Below are positions 7,705-14,966 of a stretch of DNA of 64,000 nt, piece by piece. Location: the NCBI GenBank assembly GCA_036871055.1, contig CP141893.1, forward strand, positions 1,240,001 through 1,304,000. Direction: 5' to 3'. The stretch is from Bisbaumannia sp015645095 (GTDB taxonomy: Bacteria; Pseudomonadota; Gammaproteobacteria; Pseudomonadales; Halomonadaceae). The position numbers were made by a program, and so were the translations under genes. The notes below the pieces were generated by a model. It worked only from the letters and a program-made list of their open reading frames with translations. It did not search any database and was not told the DNA's origin. The first letter of the stretch is position 1; every line of letters begins with the position of its first letter.

Positions 7705-8280
7705 GTGACTGACAAGAGTCTGGTCAAGGAGATGCACCAGGTGCAGCTCGCCATCGAGCTGATCGAGCTGGGCGCCCGGCTGCAGGTATTGGAGACCGAG
7801 ACCGAGCTGAGTCGCAGCCGTCTCGTCAAGCTCTACAAGGAGGTGCGCGGCATGTCGCCCCCCAAGGGGATGCTGCCGTTCTCCACCGACTGGTTTATCA
7901 CCTGGCTGCCGAACATCCATTCGTCGCTGTTCTACAACTTCTACCTGCGGCTTACCGAGGAACATGGCTGTGCCCGCATGGAGGGCTTCGTCAAGGCCTT
8001 TCGCCTCTACCTGGAGCAGGTGGCCTTCGATGGCGGCGAGCCGGTGCTGGGGCTGACCCGGGCCTGGACCCTGGTGCGCTTCTTCGAGAGCGAGATGCTC
8101 GAACTCACCGAGTGCACCTGCTGCGGCGGCCATTTCGTGACCCATGCCCATACCCCGGGGCAGGGCTATGTGTGCGGCATCTGCCAGCCTCCTTCCCGGG
8201 CCGGCAAGACCCGCAAGAGCAAGCGCCAGGCGCCTCCGGATGAGGGGTCATCCGCGGTGGCCCGCCTGGTCGCCCGTTAG
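7705..8280 (+). CDS. flhC: Flagellar master regulator subunit FlhC
   Basis: The 191-residue protein aligns with FlhC: an N-terminal helical part with ELIELGARLQVLE, a middle FSTDWFITWLPNIHSSLFYN stretch and a C-terminal zinc site with CTCCGGHFVTHAH and CGIC. FlhC provides most DNA contacts in FlhD4C2. The start is GTG, preceded by a strong AGGAGG overlapping the flhD stop, so the two genes are translationally coupled. The last 25 residues are basic and extend past the zinc site. A strong hairpin terminator follows. Confidence 0.95.
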   Translation: MTDKSLVKEMHQVQLAIELIELGARLQVLETETELSRSRLVKLYKEVRGMSPPKGMLPFSTDWFITWLPNIHSSLFYNFYLRLTEEHGCARMEGFVKAFRLYLEQVAFDGGEPVLGLTRAWTLVRFFESEMLELTECTCCGGHFVTHAHTPGQGYVCGICQPPSRAGKTRKSKRQAPPDEGSSAVARLVAR

Positions 8281-8301
8281 GCCGTATTGCCTGGCCTCTC
8301 G

Positions 8302-8338
8302 AGGCCCCGCCCCGGTGCGCCGGTGGCGGGGCCTTCTG
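8302..8338 (+). terminator. Rho-independent-type terminator after flhC
   Basis: AGGCCCCGCC (8302-8311) pairs perfectly with GGCGGGGCCT (8325-8334). The hairpin is followed by a weak T-containing tail, and it separates flhDC from motAB. Confidence 0.75.
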
Positions 8339-8410
8339 CATTTTGGCGAGGCCGCTGGGGTGGTGGGATTGGGCAAATTGCCGACGCGTCGGACCGTCGA
8401 TACGTCGGAC

Positions 8411-8482
8411 CGCGGCTAAAGCCAGCGCCCACAATGGATTGGATGATCACTGGAATTGTAGGAGCCTGCTTCAGCAGGCGAT
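8411..8482. repeat. REP-like palindromic pair
   Basis: TGTAGGAGCCTGCTTCAGC (from 8457) with a CTGCTTCAGCAG palindrome is followed by GGCGA, the general form of bacterial REP units. A degraded unit in the opposite orientation (CGCGGCTAAAGCC, CCCACAA) lies at 8411-8435. The pair sits in the flhC-motA gap, the usual intergenic position of such elements. Confidence 0.6.
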
Positions 8483-8532
8483 TGATGGGTTGCCGACGTA
8501 TCGGCGATGACGAGATTTTTTCGTGGCTCGCC

Positions 8533-8559
8533 TCAAGTCGCTCGCGGGGATGCCGATAA
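8533..8559 (+). promoter_or_regulatory. Candidate FliA (sigma-28) promoter for motAB-cheAW
   Basis: TCAAGTCG, 11 bases, then GCCGATAA is an essentially consensus sigma-28 promoter 42 bases upstream of the motA GTG. It would place the stator and chemotaxis genes in the late flagellar class, as in enterobacteria. Confidence 0.85.
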
Positions 8560-8600
8560 CCCGAATGATGCCATCCATGCTGTAGCGAAGGACCCTGGCC

Positions 8601-9464
8601 GTGCTGATACCCATTGGATTCCTGATCGTGACTTTCTCCGTCTTCGGCGGCTTCGTGCTGGCCGGCGGCAACCTGGGCCCCCTCTACCAGCCCACCGAGA
8701 TCCTGATGATCTGTGGCGCCGCGGTGGGGGCCTTTATCGCCGCCAACAACGGCAAGGCGATCATGGCGACCCTGCGTACCACCTCCAAGCTCAAGCGCAC
8801 CACGCGCTATGACAAGGAGGCCTACATGGAACTGATGGCCCTGCAGTACAAGCTGCTGGCCAAGATGCGCCGCGAAGGGATGCTGGGCATCGAGCGGGAT
8901 ATCGACAATCCCCAGGAGAGTGCCCTGTTCAACGAGCACCCGCGGATCCTCAACGACTCCCTGATCATGGGGTTCCTCACCGACTACCTGCGGCTCATGG
9001 TCAGCGGCAGCATGGATCCCATGGAGCTGGATGAACTGATGCTCCACGAGATCGAGGCCTTCGAACATGAGGCGGGCATTCCCGCTGATGCCCTGGGCAA
9101 GGTGGGGGACGCGCTCCCTGCCTTCGGTATCGTGGCGGCGGTGATGGGGGTAGTGAAGGCCCTGAGCACCGCCGATGCCGGGCCCGACGAGATGGGCTAC
9201 ATGATCGCCCACGCCCTGGTAGGCACCTTCCTCGGCATCCTGTTGGCCTACGGTTTCGTCAATCCGCTCTCCCACCGCATCGAGCGCCAGGTGGCCGAGG
9301 GGGTGAAGATGCTGCAGTGCGTGCGGGTGACCCTGCTGGCCAGCCTCAATGGCTGTGCGCCCCAGGTGGCGGTGGAGTTCGGTCGCAAGGCGCTGCATAG
9401 CGCCGAGCGGCCCAGCTTTACCGAGCTGGAGGAGCATGTGCGCGCGGCCAAGGGTGGCGCATGA
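8601..9464 (+). CDS. motA: Flagellar motor stator protein MotA
   Basis: This 287-residue inner-membrane protein forms the ion channel of the motor with MotB. Two N-terminal hydrophobic segments (about 1-22 and 30-50), a charged cytoplasmic loop (about 60-165) and two C-terminal membrane segments (about 170-220) follow the MotA plan, with GKVGDALPAFGIVAAVMG and MIAHALVGTFLGILLAYG segments. The GTG start reads MLIPIGF, which matches the usual MotA N-terminus. The stop overlaps the motB ATG. Ion type cannot be settled from sequence alone, although MotA/MotB naming generally implies protons. Confidence 0.95.
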   Translation: MLIPIGFLIVTFSVFGGFVLAGGNLGPLYQPTEILMICGAAVGAFIAANNGKAIMATLRTTSKLKRTTRYDKEAYMELMALQYKLLAKMRREGMLGIERDIDNPQESALFNEHPRILNDSLIMGFLTDYLRLMVSGSMDPMELDELMLHEIEAFEHEAGIPADALGKVGDALPAFGIVAAVMGVVKALSTADAGPDEMGYMIAHALVGTFLGILLAYGFVNPLSHRIERQVAEGVKMLQCVRVTLLASLNGCAPQVAVEFGRKALHSAERPSFTELEEHVRAAKGGA

Positions 9465-10372
9465 GCGAGCAGCGCCGCCCCATCGTCATTCGCCGCAAGA
9501 AGGTGGTGCATAACCACCATGGCGGTGCCTGGAAGATCGCCCTGGCCGACTTCATGACCGCCATGATGGCGCTCTTCCTGGTGCTATGGATCCTCTCCTC
9601 GGCGAGTCGCGAGGAGCTCGAGGCGGTGGCCGAGTATTTCCGCACGCCGCTGGCGACGGCCATCGCCGGTGGCGACCGCACCACCGCCAGCGACAGCGCC
9701 ATCCCCGGCGGCGGCCCCGACCCGGCCCACGCCGAGGGCGAGCGGGCGCGCATCGAGCTGCGCGATCAGAGCCGCAGCGCCGTGGAGGAGCAGCGCCTGC
9801 GTGATCGGGGGCGGGCCGAGGAGCGACGCCGCCTGCGCGAGCTGCAGCGGCGCATCGAGGCGGCCATCCAGGCCCACCCGGAACTGCGCCCGTTGCGCGA
9901 CCAGATGCACCTGGACCTGACCCAGGAGGGGCTGCGCATCCAGCTGGTGGATTCCGAGCGGCGCCCCATGTTCGAGCTGGGCAGCGACCGGGTCGCTCCC
10001 TATATGCGCGAGCTGCTGCGCACCATCGCGCCGCTGCTCAACGAATTGCCCAATCGCCTGAGCATCAGCGGCCATACCGACAGCGTGCCCTATGCCGGCG
10101 GCTACCGCGGCTACAGCAACTGGGAGCTCTCCAGTGACCGGGCCAATGCCTCCCGTCGCGAGCTGGTGGCCGGCGGCCTCGAAGCGGATCGCCTGTTGCG
10201 GGTCGCCGGGCTGGCGGACCGGGTGCCCATGGAGGGCACCGAGCCGGTGGATGCGGTCAATCGGCGCATCAGCCTGGTGGTGCTGGACGAATGGAGCGCC
10301 GAGCAGATCCTCACCCAGGGCCGGGTGGCCGAAGGCGGCGAGGCGGCGAGGGCGTCGGGCGATGCGCCCTGA
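9461..10372 (+). CDS. motB: Flagellar motor stator protein MotB
   Basis: The 303-residue protein has a basic N-terminus, one membrane helix (about 25-48) with the ion-binding aspartate D30 in ALADFMTAMMALF, a long charged linker and a C-terminal OmpA-like peptidoglycan-binding domain (about 150-280) with SISGHTDSVPY and NWELSSDRA. It anchors MotA to the cell wall. Start and stop overlap patterns (ATGA with motA; cheA 38 bases later) show one operon. Confidence 0.95.
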   Translation: MSEQRRPIVIRRKKVVHNHHGGAWKIALADFMTAMMALFLVLWILSSASREELEAVAEYFRTPLATAIAGGDRTTASDSAIPGGGPDPAHAEGERARIELRDQSRSAVEEQRLRDRGRAEERRRLRELQRRIEAAIQAHPELRPLRDQMHLDLTQEGLRIQLVDSERRPMFELGSDRVAPYMRELLRTIAPLLNELPNRLSISGHTDSVPYAGGYRGYSNWELSSDRANASRRELVAGGLEADRLLRVAGLADRVPMEGTEPVDAVNRRISLVVLDEWSAEQILTQGRVAEGGEAARASGDAP

Positions 10373-10410
10373 GCGTCACCTGACAGTCGAATCACAAGGC
10401 GGGGACTAGC

Positions 10411-12579
10411 ATGGATTTCAGTGATTTCTACGAAACGTTCTTCGAAGAGGCGGAGGAGCTGCTGGCGGACATGGAGCGCCACCTCCTCGAGCTGGATCTC
10501 GAGGCGCCCGACCCCGAGCAGCTCAATGCCATCTTCCGGGCGGCTCACTCCATCAAGGGCGGGGCGGGCACCTTCGGCTTCGATGTGCTCCAGCAGACCA
10601 CCCACCTGTTCGAGAACCTGCTCGATCATACCCGGCGTGGTGAGCTGACCCTGCGTCGCGATATCGTCGATACCTTTCTGGAAACCAAGGATATGTTGAA
10701 CGATCAGCTGGACGCCTACCGTCAGGGCGCCGAGCCCGATCCGGAGGCCTTCGCGCGCATCTGCAAGGTGCTGCAGCAGATCGCCCTGGACGAGATGGGT
10801 CAGGACCTGGACGGCGGGGCACCGGCCGCCGGGGCCGCGACGCCGGCCCCCGAGGCAGCGCCCGAGCCTGAGGCCTCGCCCGAGGCCGAGTCGGCACCGC
10901 TGGCCGCCGCCGAGGGTGCCAACCTGGTGGTGGCCCTGCTCGGGGTCGGTGACAAGGATCGCGAGCTGCTGATCGAGGAGTTGGGGCACCTGGGCGAGAT
11001 CAAGGGCCAGGACGGCGATGGCCAGCGTTATGAGGTGAGCCTGGCCACCGCCAGCGGTCGTGACGAGATCGAGGCGGTGATGTGCTTTATCGTCGAGCCG
11101 GAGCAGCTGGAGATCCGCGAGGTGGACGCCTCCGCCAGCCAGCCCGAGCCGGTACCGGCCACAGTCCCTCAAGCAGAGGCCGCAGCCCCTCAAGCAGAGG
11201 CCGCCGCCCCTCAAGCAGAGGCCGCCGCCCCTCAAGCAGAGGCCGCGGCAGAGGCGTCACAGCCGGCGAGCCCGGCCGCGCCGGCCGCCAAGCCCAAACC
11301 CGCGGCGCCGGCCAAGTCCGCCGCCAAGGGCGGTGAATCCACCTCGATCCGCGTGCCGGTCAACAAGGTGGATCAGATCATCAACCTGGTGGGCGAGCTG
11401 ATCATCACCCAGTCGATGCTCGACCAGACCGTCAGCGAACTGGATAACGTCTCCAACGGCGCCCTGGTCAACGGCATGAGCCTCTTGCAGCGTAACGCCC
11501 GGGACCTCCAGGAATCGGTAATGTCGATCCGCATGGTGCCCATGGACTATGTGTTCAGCCGCTTCCCGCGGCTGGTGCGCGACCTGGCCAAGAAGCTCGA
11601 CAAGGACGTGGAACTGGTCACCGAGGGCGAGTCCACCGAGCTCGACAAGAGCCTCACCGAGCGCATCATCGATCCCCTGACCCACCTGGTGCGCAACAGC
11701 CTCGATCACGGCATCGAGTCTCCCGAGGCTCGCGAGGCCGCCGGCAAGCCGGCGACCGGCCGCCTGACCCTCTCCGCCCAGCACCAGGGCGGCAATATCC
11801 TGATCGAGGTGATCGACGACGGCGCCGGCCTCAACCGCGACAAGCTGCTGGCCAAGGCCCGCGAGAACGGCCTCGCGGTCTCCGATGCCATGAGCGACGA
11901 CGAGGTGTGGCAGCTGATCTTCGCCCCGGGTTTCTCCACCGCCAAGGAGGTCAGCGACGTCTCCGGCCGCGGCGTCGGCATGGACGTGGTCAAGCGCAAC
12001 ATCCAGGAGATGGGCGGCCACGTGGAGATCCTCTCGCGGCCGGGGCAGGGCACCACCACCCGCATCGTGCTGCCGCTGACCCTGGCGATCCTCGACGGCA
12101 TGTCGATCAAGGTCGGCGAGGAGGTCTTTATCCTGCCGCTGTCGGCGGTGCTGGAGTCGCTGCAGCCGCGCCAGGAGGATCTCTACGCCATGGCCGGCGA
12201 TGACGTGGTGCTCAAGGTGCGCGACGAATACCTGCCGGTGGTGGCGGTGCATCAGGCCCTGGACGTCACCGGCGCCTGCACCGAGCCGACCCAGTGCATC
12301 GCGGTGATCGTCCAGGGCGAGGGGCGCCGCTACGCCCTGCTGGTGGACGACCTGCTGGGTCAGCAGCAGGTGGTGGTCAAGAACCTGGAGACCAACTACC
12401 GCAAGGTGCCCGGCGTCTCCGCCGCCACCATCCTCGGCGACGGCAGCGTCGCCCTGATTCTCGATATCGCCGGCCTGCATCGCCTCAGCCAGGGCAAGCA
12501 GCAGGCCGCCCATGATCAACGTCGGCAAGCGCCGAGCCCCTATCTGCCCCAGCCCGAGAAGGAGGTCGAACCCTCATGA
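10411..12579 (+). CDS. cheA: Chemotaxis histidine kinase CheA
   Basis: This 722-residue kinase passes phosphate to CheY and CheB. Visible domains are: P1 phosphotransfer with phospho-accepting H46 in AAHSIKGGAGTF; a P2-like domain (about 170-230); P3 dimerisation (from about 310, RVPVNKVDQIINLVGELI); P4 ATP-binding with HLVRNSLDHGIES (about 425), DDGAGL (about 469) and GRGVGMDVV (about 520); and P5 CheW-like (about 575-700). The P2-P3 linker contains four identical seven-residue repeats (PQAEAAA). The stop overlaps the cheW ATG. Confidence 0.97.
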   Translation: MDFSDFYETFFEEAEELLADMERHLLELDLEAPDPEQLNAIFRAAHSIKGGAGTFGFDVLQQTTHLFENLLDHTRRGELTLRRDIVDTFLETKDMLNDQLDAYRQGAEPDPEAFARICKVLQQIALDEMGQDLDGGAPAAGAATPAPEAAPEPEASPEAESAPLAAAEGANLVVALLGVGDKDRELLIEELGHLGEIKGQDGDGQRYEVSLATASGRDEIEAVMCFIVEPEQLEIREVDASASQPEPVPATVPQAEAAAPQAEAAAPQAEAAAPQAEAAAEASQPASPAAPAAKPKPAAPAKSAAKGGESTSIRVPVNKVDQIINLVGELIITQSMLDQTVSELDNVSNGALVNGMSLLQRNARDLQESVMSIRMVPMDYVFSRFPRLVRDLAKKLDKDVELVTEGESTELDKSLTERIIDPLTHLVRNSLDHGIESPEAREAAGKPATGRLTLSAQHQGGNILIEVIDDGAGLNRDKLLAKARENGLAVSDAMSDDEVWQLIFAPGFSTAKEVSDVSGRGVGMDVVKRNIQEMGGHVEILSRPGQGTTTRIVLPLTLAILDGMSIKVGEEVFILPLSAVLESLQPRQEDLYAMAGDDVVLKVRDEYLPVVAVHQALDVTGACTEPTQCIAVIVQGEGRRYALLVDDLLGQQQVVVKNLETNYRKVPGVSAATILGDGSVALILDIAGLHRLSQGKQQAAHDQRRQAPSPYLPQPEKEVEPS
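11167..11250 (+). repeat. Four tandem 21-bp repeats in the cheA linker
   Basis: The unit CCTCAAGCAGAGGCCGC(A/C)GCC occurs four times in frame and encodes PQAEAAA. Near-identity at third codon positions points to recent slippage expansion. Use of CAA and GCA contrasts with the G/C-ending codons around it. Confidence 0.95.
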
Positions 12580-13070
12580 GCGAGATGAACGTGGCCAACG
12601 TGGCCGCCGTGGACGCCGATAGCCGTGAATTCCTGGTCTTCTCCCTGGGAGAGGAGGAGTACGCCATCGATATCCTCAAGGTGCAGGAGATCCGTGGCTA
12701 CGAGAACGTCACCCGCATCGCCAATGCCCCCGACTTCATCAAGGGAGTCACCAACCTGCGCGGGGTGATCGTGCCCATCGTCGACCTGCGCATCAAGTTC
12801 CACCTGGACAAGGTGGAGTATGGCGGCCAGACGGTGGTGATCGTGGTCAATGTCGGCCAGCGGGTGGTGGGCATCGTGGTGGATGGCGTCTCCGACGTCA
12901 TGACCCTGACCCCGGAGCAGATCAAGCCGGCCCCGGAGTTCGGCGTGACCCTCTCCGCCGACTTCCTGAGCGGCCTGGGCAGCCTGGAGGACCGCATGCT
13001 GGTGCTGGTGGATATCGACAAGCTGCTGACCAGCGAGGAAATGGCGCTGGTGGAGAGCGTCAAGGAGTAA
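12576..13070 (+). CDS. cheW: Chemotaxis coupling protein CheW
   Basis: The 164-residue protein consists of one CheW domain (about 15-155), with EEYAIDILKVQEIRGYENVTRIANAPDFIKGVTNLRG-type features: the ‘VTNLRGVIVPIVDLR’ segment and a ‘LTPEQIKPAPEFG’ segment are visible. It links receptors to the P5 domain of CheA in membrane arrays. The ATG overlaps the cheA stop. Two GC-rich hairpins separate it from the next receptor gene. Confidence 0.96.
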   Translation: MSEMNVANVAAVDADSREFLVFSLGEEEYAIDILKVQEIRGYENVTRIANAPDFIKGVTNLRGVIVPIVDLRIKFHLDKVEYGGQTVVIVVNVGQRVVGIVVDGVSDVMTLTPEQIKPAPEFGVTLSADFLSGLGSLEDRMLVLVDIDKLLTSEEMALVESVKE

Positions 13071-13137
13071 GGGGGGAGCGGGCCAGGGCAGGCCACCAAG
13101 GCGCCGCAGAGCGCCCGACAACAACGACCCTGACTCG

Positions 13138-13187
13138 GCCGCGGCACGCCGCGGCCCACGCTCAATTCATTCCCGCCCGAGCGGGAA
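13138..13187 (+). other. Two GC-rich hairpins between cheW and the first receptor gene
   Basis: GGCCGCGG/CCGCGGCC (13138-13157, loop of 4) and TTCCCGC/GCGGGAA (13170-13187, loop of 4) are perfect stems without a T-tract. They may stabilise or stop part of the cheAW transcript, so that the receptor is expressed at a different level. Confidence 0.6.
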
Positions 13188-13209
13188 TCCGCTAACGCAA
13201 GGGGTAGTC

Positions 13210-14910
13210 GTGAAGCTTCTCGATAATATGACCGTCAGGGTCAGCTGGACCCTGGTGCTGGCCACCTTCAGTGCCCTGCTGCTGCTGCTCAGCGGCCTGG
13301 GCCTCTATGCCGTCAACCACAGCCAGCGGGAGCTGGCGGCGTTCAGCGCCGTCAACGTGGATCAGCAATCCACCCTCAACCGCGCCAACTCCATGATGAT
13401 GTCCACCCGCATCGCCATGGAAAACGTGCACGCACAAATTCTCGATGCCGACAGCGATGGCGAGCGTCGCCAGGCGCGTCAGGCGGCTGCCGCCCTGGGC
13501 GAGCGCCTGGAGAGCGCCGAGCAAGTCTTCGCGGAGTTCGTGGCGCTGCCCGCCCAGCCGGACAACGAGGCGCTGATTCCGCCCATCGCCGAAAGCGTTC
13601 GGACGCTCTTCGACCGGGCGCTCTACCCGCAGCAGCGGGCCTTGGCGGAGGGCAATGTCGAGCGCTTTCAGGCCCTGCGCGGCGAGGCCGAACGGCTGAA
13701 CGCCCAGTTCTATGCCGATGCGGTGAATTTCTTCCACACCGTGGAGGCGGAGGGCACCCAGCGCTACGAGAGCTTCTTCAGCGTGGCCAATGCGGTCAAG
13801 CTGGCGATCATCCTGGTGCTGCTGATCGCCGCCGCCACCGTGGTGGTGGTGCTGTGGGGCGTCACCGTCAACGTGATTCGTCCCCTGGGTCGGGTGGTCG
13901 ACCACTGCGAGCGCATCGCCGAGGGGGACCTCTCCGAGGCGATCGAGTCCCGCGGCAATAACGAAATCGGTCGCCTCTACGGCGCCCTGGGGCAGATGCA
14001 GGCCGGGTTGTCGCGCACCGTGAGTCGCGTGCGCCAGGGCAGCCAGTCGATCTACGGCGGCACCCAGGAGATCGCCAGCGGCAACCAGGACCTCTCGGCA
14101 CGCACCGAGGAGCAGGCCGCCTCCCTGGCGGAGACCGCCTCGAGCATGGAAGAGCTCACCTCCACCGTGGAGCAGAACGCCGACAATGCCCGCCAGGCCA
14201 GCCGCCTGGCCGTGGAGGCCTCCCAGACCGCCGGTCATGGCGGCGAGGTGGTGGGCCAGGTGGTGGAGACCATGCGCGAGATCAGCGACAGCTCGCGGCA
14301 GGTCACCGAGATCATCGGCCTGATCGACTCCATCGCCTTCCAGACCAATATCCTGGCGCTCAACGCCTCGGTGGAGGCGGCCCGGGCCGGCGAGCAGGGG
14401 CGTGGTTTCGCGGTGGTGGCCGGCGAGGTGCGCAACCTGGCCAGCCGCAGCGGCGAGGCGGCCCGTCAGATTCGCGAGCTGATCGATGCCTCGGTGGCCA
14501 AGGTGGATGCCGGCTCCTCCCTGGTGGATCGCGCCGGCCAGACCATGGGCGAGATCGTCCAGGCGGTGCAGAAGGTCAGCGACATCATGGACGAGATCGC
14601 CTCCGCCTCCCAGGAGCAGAGCCATGGCATCCTCCAGGTCAACCAGGCGGTGACCCAGATGGACCAGGTGACCCAGCAGAACGCGGCCCTGGTACAGCAG
14701 GCCGCTTCCGCGGCGGGTGCCCTGGAAGAGGAAGCCGCGCGGCTGCGCGAGGCGGTCTCCCAGTTCCGGGTCAACGACGCGGCCGGCGATGACCTGGCGC
14801 GCTGGCTGCCCGACCTGGGGCAGCGGCCCCGCACCACGCCGGCTAGCTCGTCGAGTGCCAAGCCGCCGGTGACCAGTGGCCGTCAAGACGACGACTGGGA
14901 AAGCTTCTAA
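13210..14910 (+). CDS. Methyl-accepting chemotaxis protein (Tar/Tsr-like topology)
   Basis: The 566-residue receptor has a first membrane helix (about 12-34), a periplasmic helical ligand domain (about 35-195), a second membrane helix (about 197-220), a HAMP linker and a long cytoplasmic coiled-coil. The signalling tip (IAFQTNILALNASVEAARAGEQ) is fully conserved. It ends in DDWESF, matching the xWxxF tether that recruits CheR and CheB. The ligand is unknown. The start is GTG after an AAGGGG site. It is one of three receptors in the che cluster. Confidence 0.93.
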   Translation: MKLLDNMTVRVSWTLVLATFSALLLLLSGLGLYAVNHSQRELAAFSAVNVDQQSTLNRANSMMMSTRIAMENVHAQILDADSDGERRQARQAAAALGERLESAEQVFAEFVALPAQPDNEALIPPIAESVRTLFDRALYPQQRALAEGNVERFQALRGEAERLNAQFYADAVNFFHTVEAEGTQRYESFFSVANAVKLAIILVLLIAAATVVVVLWGVTVNVIRPLGRVVDHCERIAEGDLSEAIESRGNNEIGRLYGALGQMQAGLSRTVSRVRQGSQSIYGGTQEIASGNQDLSARTEEQAASLAETASSMEELTSTVEQNADNARQASRLAVEASQTAGHGGEVVGQVVETMREISDSSRQVTEIIGLIDSIAFQTNILALNASVEAARAGEQGRGFAVVAGEVRNLASRSGEAARQIRELIDASVAKVDAGSSLVDRAGQTMGEIVQAVQKVSDIMDEIASASQEQSHGILQVNQAVTQMDQVTQQNAALVQQAASAAGALEEEAARLREAVSQFRVNDAAGDDLARWLPDLGQRPRTTPASSSSAKPPVTSGRQDDDWESF

Positions 14911-14930
14911 TCAATAAAAAATAACGACCC

Positions 14931-14949
14931 GGCGCCCCACGGGGGCGCC
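14931..14949 (+). other. GC-rich hairpin between two receptor genes
   Basis: GGCGCCCC and GGGGCGCC form a perfect 8-bp stem with a 3-base loop, 18 bases before the next start codon. No T-tract follows. Confidence 0.6.
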
Positions 14950-14966
14950 TCGCAGGGAGCCACGAT

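Noticed and set aside
11167..11250. Possible CRISPR-like array
   Set aside because: Units are contiguous, without spacers, and lie in frame within cheA.
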